From JANMEB01 sp041745295 (GTDB taxonomy: Bacteria > Planctomycetota > Planctomycetia > Pirellulales > Pirellulaceae): a stretch of 64,000 nt of DNA. The stretch covers positions 1-64,000 of the forward strand of contig JBGTJE010000048.1 of the NCBI GenBank assembly GCA_041745295.1, written 5' to 3'. Below, piece after piece: positions 16,923 to 27,600 of this stretch. A program made the translations under genes and the position numbers. How positions within the stretch are numbered: the stretch's first letter is position 1; every line of letters begins with the position of its first letter. Under the pieces are notes generated by a model, which worked only from the letters and a program-made list of their open reading frames with translations, searched no databases and had not been told where the DNA came from.

Positions 16923-17540
16923 ATGTCAAATGGTTTTGTTAAGCCAATCGGGGAGCCACGGGAACGATATCGCGGGCGGTTATTGCGAATAGTCGACCAA
17001 GACGTTCAGTTTGGCGATGGAACTGTTAAGACTTTCGAGCGGGCGGAACGAGCGCCCGGCGTTCGTGTCTTGGTCAGTTACCAGCAGCGAATACTGCTGA
17101 CCAAGGAATTTAGATCCGAACAGGCTGAGTTTGACTTCAGATTGCCTGGTGGCAAAGTTTTCGATTCGGTGGCCGAGTTTGTGAGTTACGTGAAGCATAC
17201 GGATGCAAACATCGTTGACGTGGCTCGGAGCGCCGCCAAAAAGGAGCTGTTCGAGGAAACGACGCTCGACGTAGATGAGAATCAATTCACCTTATTCCAT
17301 CGTTCTGTGTGTGGAGCGACCGTTTTGTGGGACTTGTACTACTTCGTCGTCCACGTTGCTGGCGGTCAAGAGTTCTTCGAGAAGATTGCCACCCACGAGG
17401 GTGAGGTGCTGGAACCGATGTGGGTGTTGCCATTGGACGCAATGCAAATGTGCCTCAATGGGAACATCAAGGAAGACCGAAGCGTGTCGGTCTTGCTTAG
17501 GTTCTTGCTGACGGAATGCCCGTCAACGGCACGGCCATAG
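16923..17540 (+). CDS. NUDIX hydrolase (ADP-ribose pyrophosphatase-like)
   Basis: 205 residues; ATG at 16923 follows AAGGA eight bases upstream. The strand pattern VRVLVSYQQRILLTKEFRS leads to DFRLPGGKV. The NUDIX box is split: a 20-residue insert (with SYVKHTDANIVD) lies between GGK and the helix ARSAAKKELFEETTL, which keeps K-E-L-x-E-E. The remaining strands (FTLFHRSVCGAT, LYYFVVHVAG) and an aspartate/glutamate-rich loop fit ADP-ribose or nucleotide-sugar hydrolases. The gene ends the plus arm, and the other NUDIX of the cluster is on the opposite strand. It may hydrolyse a product or a by-product of the pathway. Confidence 0.78.
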   Translation: MSNGFVKPIGEPRERYRGRLLRIVDQDVQFGDGTVKTFERAERAPGVRVLVSYQQRILLTKEFRSEQAEFDFRLPGGKVFDSVAEFVSYVKHTDANIVDVARSAAKKELFEETTLDVDENQFTLFHRSVCGATVLWDLYYFVVHVAGGQEFFEKIATHEGEVLEPMWVLPLDAMQMCLNGNIKEDRSVSVLLRFLLTECPSTARP

Positions 17541-17581
17541 TCTGGAGCTCAACTAGATAGGTCCACACGAGCCGAGAAACG

Positions 17582-17740
17582 CTACGCGGCTTGTTCGAAG
17601 ACGCGGTGCGGTTCGAAGTAATGGTGGTTATTGGTTTTCAAAAAATCATTAACGTCGCCGAGCAGCTGCGACATTTCCGGGCAACAGTGGTTTTGGGTCA
17701 TGTTCTCACGGAGATGCCACCAGACAGTTTCAATCGGATT
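17582..17740 (-). mobile_element. IS630-family transposase C-terminal remnant
   Basis: About 53 codons at the end of a minus-strand frame read NPIETVWWHLRENMTQNHC, then a helical tail. N-P-I-E-x-V-W-W-x-L is the final catalytic block of IS630/Tc1-mariner-type DDE transposases, in which the Glu is the third metal ligand. The N-terminal three quarters of the enzyme and the terminal inverted repeats are absent, so it is a relic. It lies between the NUDIX gene and a decayed accessory gene. Confidence 0.6.
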
Positions 17741-17887
17741 GGTTCGGCGACGTTTCCTCGGTATTGGCCCGCTGACCGCCCGGGATATCGAGGCCCGGCG
17801 GCCACACGACAAAGCCCAACGGTTCGATCTGCCGCCCTGCGGTCAACACCGGGCCGGATATCGAGCAAACACGACCCCGTGGCCGAG

Positions 17888-18261
17888 CGCCGCCCCTGAA
17901 CTTGATCCGCTGGCGGTGTCCCGCATCCTCTCCCGACGTGCACAGGCGGGAGATCAGCGCTCGCTCCGCGATCTCCCGGCCCTCTTGGCAGATGAACCCG
18001 ACTGGTCAAGTTGTTCGGAGATGATGGGCATCTTGCCCATCAGCAATCGAACGACTCCTGGCCGAACAAATCGCGACTGCGTGGCTCAGGCTATCGGCGC
18101 TCACTCTAAACGAGACAGTCGAGGCAAAATCCTGGGACAAGCCAGCAGGCGATTTCTTGCTGAAGCGGCACGATCAGGCCATGCGGCAGTTCTATGAATC
18201 GATAACTCAGCTTCATTGCTACCGGGAAAGAATGAATCGCTTAAGCTCAAGAGTCGTGTGA
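17888..18261 (+). pseudogene. frameshifted, deleted paralogue of the gene at 8864-9532
   Basis: Two plus-strand frames together resemble the protein at 8864-9532. The first reads PLAVSRILSRRAQAGDQ and breaks after SEMM (about 18030). The second, from 18043, reads ERLLAEQIATAWLRLSA through AMRQFYESITQL to a stop at 18259-18261. The block containing RQGWCNFFAGGD in the intact copy is missing, and the frame changes there. It is therefore non-functional. It marks a point where another mobile segment of the same kind once lay. Confidence 0.65.
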
Positions 18262-18290
18262 TTCGCCGTGACGGTCAGCAATTGACTTAG

Positions 18291-21200
18291 CTAGGACGTT
18301 CTTAGCGGTGTTTTCTGGGAGATCGCCTGCTGATTCCTTGCGGACTGCCACTCGCTCTCAGGAATCTCAAACCACACTCCGTGTGAGCGTCGTCGGCATG
18401 CAGAGTGAAAGCCAAACAGCCCTTGCCCGAGGATGATCTTGTAGAAGTGGTTGCCGTCAGGCTTCTTCGTGTTCAGGTAGATCAAACGGTCATGGTCTAC
18501 AAAGTGCCCGTCGTCTGGGAATGTGACGGTTAGGTGATGAGACGCGAACTTTGTTGACGTGGCTTTCGCTACAGCATCCTGCTCAGACCAACGTGTGAAA
18601 TTCCCGCGACGTTCGTTTTCGCGAACACGTCCAGCTTTGACGATAACCTCCACATCGTCCGTAACCTTTAGCAACTGGAGGAAGTCTTCGAGTGCGGCAA
18701 CCTGTTGCAGACCGTGAACGATATGAGGGTCAATAATGACTGCACCATCGATGAAATGTTTCAAGAGGTTGCCTAGTAGTTGCGGTGAAAAAAGATTGTG
18801 ACGCTTTCCCGGCTCAAGCATGAACTCGTTGAACTCCCGCAAAACGGGAAGTGTCAGCGGTTTTGTCGAGGGAGCATTGTCAAGGGTCTCATGCGCCTCT
18901 CGCTCTCGGCCGAGGCGGTTTCTGCATACGTTATCTACATCTGCACCGAGCGGGCATTCCCATGGCCACTTCCAGACCACGCTTAGAGTTCCATCGCTGT
19001 TTTGGATGGTCAGTGTGGCAAATTCTCTGTCACCGTGGTCACAAGACTGTACCTTTACGCCAAGCGCCTTCAATTCCGAAACACGATGATAGGCCAGAGT
19101 TTCGGAAGCCTCGGAACCTGCCGATGGCACCTTTCCAAGAACCAGCGACAACTTGTCTGCCCCGCAAGGACGACTTGCGAGCTGCTTTAAGACGTCGAAC
19201 CAGTCGCGGTTAAAGCCTCGGATTGAGCCGGGAAGGATTTCGTCTACAAGCAGTGATACAGATCCCGTCGCTGACATTAGCGAATCGACCATCTCGCGGC
19301 CGGGCGATGCACTGGCATCTCTCCATGGATTTGGATGTCCAGAATCTAATGCGTCGACCAGACTCCCCAAATACTTGAGTGGGGCACCGCGCGACAGTTC
19401 GTCATGCGCGAACTGGTTCTGGTAATCACAGAGGCATCCATAGCAGCCAGTGCTGTCGGGATCGCAATCGCATCCGGAGAGGAAGGATTGTGCCCTGCGA
19501 ATCACTTTTGGAAGCGAACGGAGAATCTGGCGGCAGTGACCTGCACCGCCCGGTACAGCATCGTAGATCACAATCGCATGACGATCTGCCTCATTCTCAA
19601 GTGGAACAGTGGTCGCTTCCAAATCGGAACGTTCGATGTTCAATTCACGGCATGCAGCATTGGCCAGCGCATACGCCAGACTCAGCCAGAATCCGGTATC
19701 GACTCGGGAGTGCCCGGTTCCATGGAATTCGAGCCAAACTATGTCCGTTTCATAACGATGGCCCAAAGCAACAGCTTGGCCCTGAGTGTTTCCGCCAAGT
19801 CCAATCGGACCATTGCATGACTGACCACGGTCATGATACGGAGGGCGATGTTTGCGCGGCGTGTCTTTGCGGTCAAAGTGGACTCGACCACATTTTCCGC
19901 ACAGTGCGAATCCCTTACGTCTTGGGATGCCATGGCGGTCCGTTGTAAAGTCACCAAGATTAAGCACGAGGAGGCTTCGTCCACGTAGGTAATTGCCCGC
20001 GACACGCGTCGGATTTTCCTTAGTGGGAAATGATTCCCCGCTTTCGGCTGAATAAGTGTCCGATTGCCCTGAGTTCCCCCAGTCGCGGATGAAGAAGGCC
20101 CGAGTCGCATGAATCCTCGCTGGCCGCTGGCCACGCGGTTCTTTTCCCTTTTCTTTCACATCGGTAACAAATCCCCATCGAGGAGCGACCCATTGAATTG
20201 GTCGATCATTGCCTAATATCAGAGCTTGTCCACACGTTGTACATTCCGGCTTAACTTCATCTGGTTTCTCGGTTCCCTGTGGCCATACTTCAAGGGCATT
20301 GCAGTGACTGCACCAGCGAAACCAGTTTGTAGGGTCGAATTCGAGGGCCGGGAACTTGCGAAGCCCAACGGAACGGTAGATCCTTTTTCCTGCAACCACT
20401 TCCGCACCGGGAGCATATTCGCCAAGACCAATTTTGCCATCGCGTTCAAACTTCAGCCGCGACGAGTCTCTCGCTGAACGGTTGGGATTGAATTCCTCTC
20501 TTAGTACATGCAGCTTTACGACATTCACTGGAAAGGCGAAGCTGGGCAGCGTCCCACGGCTCATAAGGAAGGTAATCAGAAACTCATCCTGCTGTTGCCG
20601 AAGGAGTTTGCGGAACGACTTCGCCAAAGTCAGCTCCGAATCTCGCTCATCCTTCAACTTGCTTTCCAGCTCTTGGTTCCCCTCGCGGCGAGCTCCCTCT
20701 GCCTCCTCGGCAAGTTGTTTGGCCACATTCTCATGCCTTTCTTCTCCAGACCGAAAGCTATTGATGAGATGAACTGCGTCGTCGCATGCCTTCGCCAGTG
20801 GGTTCTCACTCTGTGCATTTGGATCGGCGATCAGGTCAAGGACATTCTCAACGTCTGCGGACTGAAGCTCTGTGAACGCACTTGAAAGTCGCAATACACA
20901 AGTTTCACGATTCCTCGTGTCGTTCAGCCAGTTTCGCAAGTAATCGGCAGGAGTACAGTTGGTCCCGTCAAGTCGATCTTCAAAAAACGCACCCACGTTA
21001 CCCGACATGCGGAAACGCGATCTCTCCCCGCCGACGATCTGTTGATCGAGCCATCGCCAGTATTCCGCCAGTATTTCTGCATAGCAGTGTCGCTGCAGGA
21101 TCTTCTTGTTAGTGAGGTCAATACGGGGAGGAACGACATCGCCAGCAATGATGTCTTTGGGGCGGTAGAAGTACATCTGGTCATGAGGTCGTCTCTGGCA

Positions 21201-24200
21201 AAATGTCAGTACAAACGCGACGGCGTCAGCACGACGGCCAGCCCGCCCCGCACGTTGCAGGTAATTCACTGTGCTTGGTGGAACGTTGCGCAGGACCACA
21301 GCTTGCAGCGAACCGATGTCGATTCCCAATTCGAATGTTGTAGAACAGGACAGAACGTTAACCTGACCACATTGAAACGCCTCTTGCGTCTGCTGCCCCA
21401 ATTCCGAAGCTAGTTGAGCAGTGTGCTCTTCACACCGAAGCTCGACGCGCGTACCCCGCACAAACCGAGCTGTGAACATGTTGTTGGCAAAATCGCTCTC
21501 TGGGAAGTCCTCCGGGCCGACTGATTCAAGGTTACCTTGGCAGTGTGGCTCGACACATACGCCGTCTAGGAGCGTCGTTGAAAATGTTCCACACGCGCTA
21601 CACCTCCACAACCGTGAAGGACGACAAACTCGCAACCCATCATGTCGAACTGCAATGACAGGCAACCCGGCCTGCTGCGACGATTCAAGCAGTTCGCCAA
21701 AATCGTGAACGAGTCCTTCAAACAGGAAGTTCAGGAATTGGCGTATGGTGGCATCGCTGACATCCGTTTCCCCTCGCTTTTTTCCCCAACGACGAAGCAA
21801 ATCGACGTACATCGTGTCCTGTCCTGCCGCATTCCACATTCCATGTAAAATGTCGTCGCTTCCACTTGGCTTTTCCTTGACCAAGTAATGCTGCTTTGAA
21901 GCAAATCCCGGGCGGTCGACTCCTGACGGCACCGTGATCAGATACTGACGTCTCATCAGCCGGACGACGCGATCCACCAAATCTCGCAAGTCGTCAATGG
22001 TCAGCTGGGGACCTGGCCACGGAAAGTCGAGAATCAGCGGTTCATCATGACGTTCTTCGAAGAGGCTACTAATGGCATCGGGCCACTCGGCTTGGAGCAA
22101 TCCGAGAGCCTCGAGAACCAATGGCTGCGTTCCAACAATTTCGCGGAGCACGTAGTTCAGAATGGCATTCTTTTTGTCACTCACGCTGGACAAATACGAC
22201 CCTTGGAACGGACTATCGTTAAGCTCGGCGAGGTCCCGGTCCTGTAAAAATGGTACTTGAAGTCCACGTTGTTCAATCTGCTTGATGACTTCATTTGCCC
22301 AGTCGTTCAGGGCTAATGGACGATCATGCTGCCTAATCGCATCAAAGGACACCTCGCGGATCAAATATTCTCGTGAGTGATCCTGCAGGTACGAAGCCAT
22401 GAAGGCAGCGTTCTGACGACTATCGCTGAAGACCAGCAGCTTTCTTCCGCCGCCAGTAAGTGGATCTGAAATCACGCCAAATCTGTGCGCAAAATCAGAT
22501 TGCAGTTCGTCCCGTTGAAATGGCGTCAATGCCGGAAGTTGAGAATATAGCGACTCCGTAAGCACACTAACCGGAGCATCTTGCCCGGTCTGAAATCGGC
22601 CCGTGACTCGACCATGACGGTGGTCATTCCCGCAATGTGGACACGACTGGATATCCGTGTGATCCGAACTGCCGGGCACACGAAAAAGGGTGCGCCAGAC
22701 GGGGCTTCCAGGCGAAGTACTTCCTTCAAGTAGACCGTCTCGCAGATCAACTCGAACGGCATCGAGTGGTGAACCAACAGTCGAATCTGGAGCAAAAGCA
22801 AGCAACTGAACTGGACGGTTCCAAATCGGTGGCTGGTCGAGGCCTTGCGATCGGGGGTTCAAATCAACGGAAAGGAACGGGTAACGACAGTTCCGACAGT
22901 GTGAAATCTCAAACGCAATCCGATCTGTAGGTTTCAATCGCCTGACAGCAACACGTTTTACGCCAAGCTTTGTTGCATCCCAAGTAGGCTGTGGATTGGC
23001 AACCTCCTCGTCACTGGCCAAGTCAACAAAGAATCCCTCAAGTGCGCTTGCAAACAGGTGGTAGCGGCACGGCAAAAGTGCCTGCTCTCCGGGGCACCGT
23101 CTCGCTGCGTTGCACGATGACACAAGCCGTTCAAGATGTGATGAATACTCTTCAGTCTGGTCTTGGGACCATTCAGTCGACAGCCGTTCGAACTGCTGTG
23201 GAGCTTCTTTCACTCGGCCCCATAGCCAGTGAAAACGTGGATGTCCACGAAACAGGTGATAAAGGAACGCCCGTCGATCTACTTTGGCTTGCTCTTTGGC
23301 CTCATTCCAGAGTTGTGACGGAGCAACTCCCTTAAACGCCGACCAAAACTCGTCATCCGCCGTTCGGTCGAGATCTGAGAGTACATCTGGTAGGATCGAA
23401 GCCCACGCGTTGTCACTCGCATGCTCTGCATCGCAGCTATCAAACTCCCAGCGATCGGAATCTGACGCCGGATCGAGTCGCTCGCCAAAAATCACTCCGG
23501 ATTGCTCAAATTTCACTCCGAACAAGGCCCCCGCGAATTCGGCGGTCTTTGATCGCCGTTCGTCAATCGACATGTTCGCACCAGCAAGCGTTGCACTAGT
23601 CGCAATACATACTGGATCATTAGCTGCGACCTTTCGCTTCTGTTTTCCACGACGCACCGCAGCGCGAACTCGCTGCATGAGTCGTGCCAGCTCAATTCCT
23701 TGTGCCCCGCGGTAACTGTGGGCCTCGTCCAAGATTAGAAAGCGCCAAGCAAAATCATCGACATCGTCAAAGAAAGGAGATTCTTGCGGCCGAAGCAACG
23801 CCTGCTCAAGCATGGCGAAGTTTGTAATGAGCAGATCCGGAGGATTGGCGATAATTTCATCGCGGCCCAAGAGCTGATTGACCGGTGCGTTCGGCTCCTT
23901 GTCTTGTCCGTTCTTACGGGTGTTCGCCGTTTCGCTCGTGTACCGCGCAAATGTGATTGGGACAAGCTGGTCTCCTCGGCTTGGCCAATACCCGACCAGT
24001 TGTGTGAGCCGTCGAATCTGGTCGTTGACCAGTGCGTTCATTGGGTAGACGAGCAGAACACGTATTCCGCGCCCGACAAAATCCCCACCGGAAGTTCGCG
24101 TCGGATGCCTAAGTATCCAGTCAATTGCTGGGATGATAAAACACTCCGTCTTACCACTGCCGGTGCCGCTTGCGACAACTGTGTGGCGGTCGAGGTCGAA

Positions 24201-24635
24201 GCGAGTGGAATCGCGGCACAACCGCTCAATCGCTTGCTCCTGATGACGATAGAGGGTGCGATCACCGGGAAAACGTTCACGCCGACTCGGCGCCACCGAC
24301 GGGGCTGTCGTCGAAGGCCTGCGACCAGTACGTAGCCCGAACCCGGTAGACGTGGTTGCCGACGGTGAGGCCGTTTGAGTCTGAGGCGTTGCAAAGAGCT
24401 TTGCGAATTCAGGAACAAGGAAACCTTCATCAACAAGTCCACGAAGCGTTCGGTCACTCGGCAAATAAGGTGCCGTCGCTTCCAGAAACGGGCCGGCAAG
24501 AAGCTGACCCGGCTCGGAGAGAAGCGATCCGAATCTGTCTGAAAGCTGTGTGATTCCCTCGTTCAGACCGAAAGTTGTCGTCAGATACGAGATGTATTGA
24601 TTGCGAAGCTGATTGGCGACGTCGATTGGATTCAT
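18291..24635 (-). CDS. druE: Druantia DruE-like giant DEAD/DEAH helicase with DUF1998
   Basis: 2114 residues. Walker A SGTGSGKT is at 156-163, then VYPMNALVNDQ, DEAH at 303-306, TSATLAG and, near 1130, QRAGRAGRRADA, so the SF2 core is complete with long inserts. Zinc-binding CxxC pairs occur at several places. Around 1690-1740 the DUF1998 block is seen: GGAGHC, then CDC and CYGCLCDYQNQF. The last 70 residues (HDRLIYLN, KIILGQGLFGF) look like the MIT_C/PLD-fold end found in such helicases. Its size and the large gene immediately upstream fit DruE of Druantia type III, an anti-phage system whose mechanism is poorly known. The ATG follows GAAGGAAGTAAGGA, 12 bases after the upstream stop. Confidence 0.75.
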   Translation of the reverse strand: MNPIDVANQLRNQYISYLTTTFGLNEGITQLSDRFGSLLSEPGQLLAGPFLEATAPYLPSDRTLRGLVDEGFLVPEFAKLFATPQTQTASPSATTSTGFGLRTGRRPSTTAPSVAPSRRERFPGDRTLYRHQEQAIERLCRDSTRFDLDRHTVVASGTGSGKTECFIIPAIDWILRHPTRTSGGDFVGRGIRVLLVYPMNALVNDQIRRLTQLVGYWPSRGDQLVPITFARYTSETANTRKNGQDKEPNAPVNQLLGRDEIIANPPDLLITNFAMLEQALLRPQESPFFDDVDDFAWRFLILDEAHSYRGAQGIELARLMQRVRAAVRRGKQKRKVAANDPVCIATSATLAGANMSIDERRSKTAEFAGALFGVKFEQSGVIFGERLDPASDSDRWEFDSCDAEHASDNAWASILPDVLSDLDRTADDEFWSAFKGVAPSQLWNEAKEQAKVDRRAFLYHLFRGHPRFHWLWGRVKEAPQQFERLSTEWSQDQTEEYSSHLERLVSSCNAARRCPGEQALLPCRYHLFASALEGFFVDLASDEEVANPQPTWDATKLGVKRVAVRRLKPTDRIAFEISHCRNCRYPFLSVDLNPRSQGLDQPPIWNRPVQLLAFAPDSTVGSPLDAVRVDLRDGLLEGSTSPGSPVWRTLFRVPGSSDHTDIQSCPHCGNDHRHGRVTGRFQTGQDAPVSVLTESLYSQLPALTPFQRDELQSDFAHRFGVISDPLTGGGRKLLVFSDSRQNAAFMASYLQDHSREYLIREVSFDAIRQHDRPLALNDWANEVIKQIEQRGLQVPFLQDRDLAELNDSPFQGSYLSSVSDKKNAILNYVLREIVGTQPLVLEALGLLQAEWPDAISSLFEERHDEPLILDFPWPGPQLTIDDLRDLVDRVVRLMRRQYLITVPSGVDRPGFASKQHYLVKEKPSGSDDILHGMWNAAGQDTMYVDLLRRWGKKRGETDVSDATIRQFLNFLFEGLVHDFGELLESSQQAGLPVIAVRHDGLRVCRPSRLWRCSACGTFSTTLLDGVCVEPHCQGNLESVGPEDFPESDFANNMFTARFVRGTRVELRCEEHTAQLASELGQQTQEAFQCGQVNVLSCSTTFELGIDIGSLQAVVLRNVPPSTVNYLQRAGRAGRRADAVAFVLTFCQRRPHDQMYFYRPKDIIAGDVVPPRIDLTNKKILQRHCYAEILAEYWRWLDQQIVGGERSRFRMSGNVGAFFEDRLDGTNCTPADYLRNWLNDTRNRETCVLRLSSAFTELQSADVENVLDLIADPNAQSENPLAKACDDAVHLINSFRSGEERHENVAKQLAEEAEGARREGNQELESKLKDERDSELTLAKSFRKLLRQQQDEFLITFLMSRGTLPSFAFPVNVVKLHVLREEFNPNRSARDSSRLKFERDGKIGLGEYAPGAEVVAGKRIYRSVGLRKFPALEFDPTNWFRWCSHCNALEVWPQGTEKPDEVKPECTTCGQALILGNDRPIQWVAPRWGFVTDVKEKGKEPRGQRPARIHATRAFFIRDWGNSGQSDTYSAESGESFPTKENPTRVAGNYLRGRSLLVLNLGDFTTDRHGIPRRKGFALCGKCGRVHFDRKDTPRKHRPPYHDRGQSCNGPIGLGGNTQGQAVALGHRYETDIVWLEFHGTGHSRVDTGFWLSLAYALANAACRELNIERSDLEATTVPLENEADRHAIVIYDAVPGGAGHCRQILRSLPKVIRRAQSFLSGCDCDPDSTGCYGCLCDYQNQFAHDELSRGAPLKYLGSLVDALDSGHPNPWRDASASPGREMVDSLMSATGSVSLLVDEILPGSIRGFNRDWFDVLKQLASRPCGADKLSLVLGKVPSAGSEASETLAYHRVSELKALGVKVQSCDHGDREFATLTIQNSDGTLSVVWKWPWECPLGADVDNVCRNRLGREREAHETLDNAPSTKPLTLPVLREFNEFMLEPGKRHNLFSPQLLGNLLKHFIDGAVIIDPHIVHGLQQVAALEDFLQLLKVTDDVEVIVKAGRVRENERRGNFTRWSEQDAVAKATSTKFASHHLTVTFPDDGHFVDHDRLIYLNTKKPDGNHFYKIILGQGLFGFHSACRRRSHGVWFEIPESEWQSARNQQAISQKTPLRTS

Positions 24636-24647
24636 TCCTTACTTCCT

Positions 24648-27600
24648 TCAATTCGGTTGCCGTCGTCGATGTTTGGGAAGGTGAGATTTCCCCGTCCCGA
24701 AATCTATTTCCACCTGAACTGCCTCCCATTTTGGCTTCTTCTGCAAGTCGCATTTGACCCGCAATCCGCACATCACGTCGGCAAGAGTCGAGAACCGTGA
24801 GCTCCCCGGACCCGCTCCCTGGGAGTACATTCGCTGTAGACGCGCACGCGCACGCGTATCCACGGCACGCCACTTGAAGCTTGTAAACCAATGACGCTCC
24901 GCATCACCATGCGCCACATAGTCGCCCAGTGTCGCGTCGAGCGATAGCGAGCTTCGATGATGCAGGAGGACGATGCCAATGCCGGCGTTGTATCCCACGA
25001 TGATGCCAGGCACTCCGCTTGCGCGATCTCCTGTCGGCTTCATTGGCAGGGCTGGCGATTTAGACGCGGCTTCGTGTGATGGAGCAAGTTCCTGTAACAC
25101 GGCAAGTTCGTCTTCGGTGTGATCACATCGAAATCGGGCAGCCGCACCAAGGCCACCGCGATACAGCGACCAGTAAACAAGTTCTGCGAGAGCAATTGTT
25201 CGCCGCATCAAAGTTGGCCACAGGGTGTTAGCGAGTGCCAATGCACGCAGGAATTCACGCTGAACCGGGGAGTTGTCATCGGACTGCTCGAGAACGTGTA
25301 GGTCACCTTCCCAAGCCGAGATTCGGTCGATCCACGCGAGTTGCCACGCAATCACGGCGGGCGATGAGAGACCGGCCCGAGTTTCCACCTGAATCATGCG
25401 GCCGAAGAGTTCCTTGGTTTCCGCCTCTGCTGGCCTGAAAAGTTCGGCATGGAGAGCCCCGCTGACAGAGTCGGAAACAAGTGTGCCTTTGTATTGCTCG
25501 AGGAACGCGAATGCAGCCTTAATCTCTGGGTCGAGGTATTCATTGGGCGCCCAACTGACGAGGGCGTCGCGGATACATGGATTCGCGAGTTCCCTCGCAG
25601 GGATCGGCTCCACTATCAGTGGCTGCGTATTCGTGTAGCAGCACGTTGGCGGTGAGAAATTCAGAGTCTCGATAACCCAACGATTCTCGTCAACGCACCA
25701 ATAGAGCGAGTATCCAGCCGGTGCAGACGAATGGCGACCTCGTCCATGGCTATTCCCCTGACTACCATGCGAATGGTCGTCAAAGAACTGGTCATCGCAT
25801 GTTGCCTGGCAGTCAAGGGCCTTGTCCTGTAGCCCCAGCACTTCGCAAAGTTCCGTAGACGATTCAAATGAATCGGGGAGAGGCGGAAATGCAAAACTGT
25901 GTCGATGTCCTCGGTCTGTACTGTCAATCGTTGAGGTACGTCGACCAAGCGGCAGAAATGCGGAAATGGATGGCAGTGCATTCGTCTTGTGAAATTGCAA
26001 TACTCGACTGGCAGCATCCGTTTGCATTTCGTTAAAGTTCGGTGGCAGAGACTCGCCGGACTTTCTTAGTTGCTCTTCGAGAAGTCGGCGTCCAGTGCCA
26101 AGTAACCACAAGTCGCGAATGTACGTCAGGGGGTACGAGGAGGTGTCAGGGGGCAAATCACCGGTCGCAATCCAACGAAACGGATAGAACCTGCCCACCG
26201 GGATTCCAAGTGTGAGCAGCGAATTGAAAAGATCAGGAGCTTCATTCTGCGACAGGGCAAGAACGGGATTGTCTCTGCAGATGCGACGGACGAGTCCAAG
26301 CACGGCTCGATAAACCGCTTGTGCCCAATGGCGGTCTCGATCATTTGTTAATTGCTCGTTGAGTGCCCGCTCCAATTCGCCCAAGAGGCGAATCGCGCCC
26401 TGCAGGTCGAGATTGTGGAGCGGAGCTATACCCGCCAGCAATAGGGCAATGGCGTCACCATCAGTGGCATTGCGAGTCAGTCGCAGCAAACTGATGTGAT
26501 GAAGGAACTCCGACCACGAAGTTGTTCTCCCGTCGAAGGGCCTGATTTCACCCATCGAACGATTGAGCAACAATGAAACTGGCTCCAACGCCTCAGAACG
26601 GCGCGCCGCCAAATGCAGAATTTTTTGAAAGAATCCACCAGCAGTACGAGCGAGTGAGATAGCCGTCCACTTTTCTCCGGGCAGATCATCGCATGCAGCC
26701 GCCCATTCACCAGACTGCAGTTCTATTTCGGAGAGAGGGTACACTTTCGGGGACGATAGTACATCGCAGGGGTCCCACGCGATTACGACCATGCCAGTTT
26801 GTTTCGTAGCGGCCCGCCAAGTGACGATCACCGATGCCGTGTCCGCGTCACCTTCGAACGAGTCGATCAGCGGACGCTCACTCTGCAAAACGGCCGGATA
26901 CCGCTGACCTTCATGCTCCAGCTCGACCGTTTCTCCGTATGAGAGCAAACTTAGGACGCAAGTGTTTCCGGTAGGACTTGCTTGAAGTCGGCCTGTGTAG
27001 GTCTCTCCGTTAATCAAAAATTCTGATCCAACCGGAGTCTGAATTTCAAGTTGAGCGTCGCGCTCTGCGACCGTCTTAGCACTGATGAACAACGGCTCAC
27101 GTGTCCATCCCGAGTACTCATCGCCAGCGTGAGTAATCCGCCAGCGGATCGCTTCCAAGGGCCAGCGGAATGTCAACGGCGGAATGTCATCCGTTGACCA
27201 ACTCCACCGCGCTATAAGCATTGGCTCGACAGTTGTGGACTGGATGATCCAATGTTGTCCTGCTTTGGTCAGTCCGATTTCTACATCGTCGCAGATGTGC
27301 CCTGCATCGTCGGCAGCAGAAATCGTGACGGTAGCCCTGAGTTTTCTAGAGTCAGAATCTGGCCCCTGAATCTGTAACTCGGGGACGATCGCGAACCGCA
27401 GTAGAGTTCGACCAACCCCTCGTGACTCACGAAGCTGGTAAATGCCGGCGTGCGTAACGGGTAGCCGAACCGCAATTTCAGGCTTCAGATCGACTCGCCC
27501 GATGACCGCAACGGAATCGGTCGATTCTCTGAGAAGCTGCAGGGAGATCGACATCTCCCGCCGAAGGATCACCATCGGAGCAACCGCATAAACGTCGAGC

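Noticed and set aside
18291..24635. DISARM DrmA/DrmB-type assignment for the large helicase
   Set aside because: DISARM splits helicase and DUF1998 into separate proteins and needs drmC and a methyltransferase beside them; here both are in one 2114-residue chain next to a druH-like gene.
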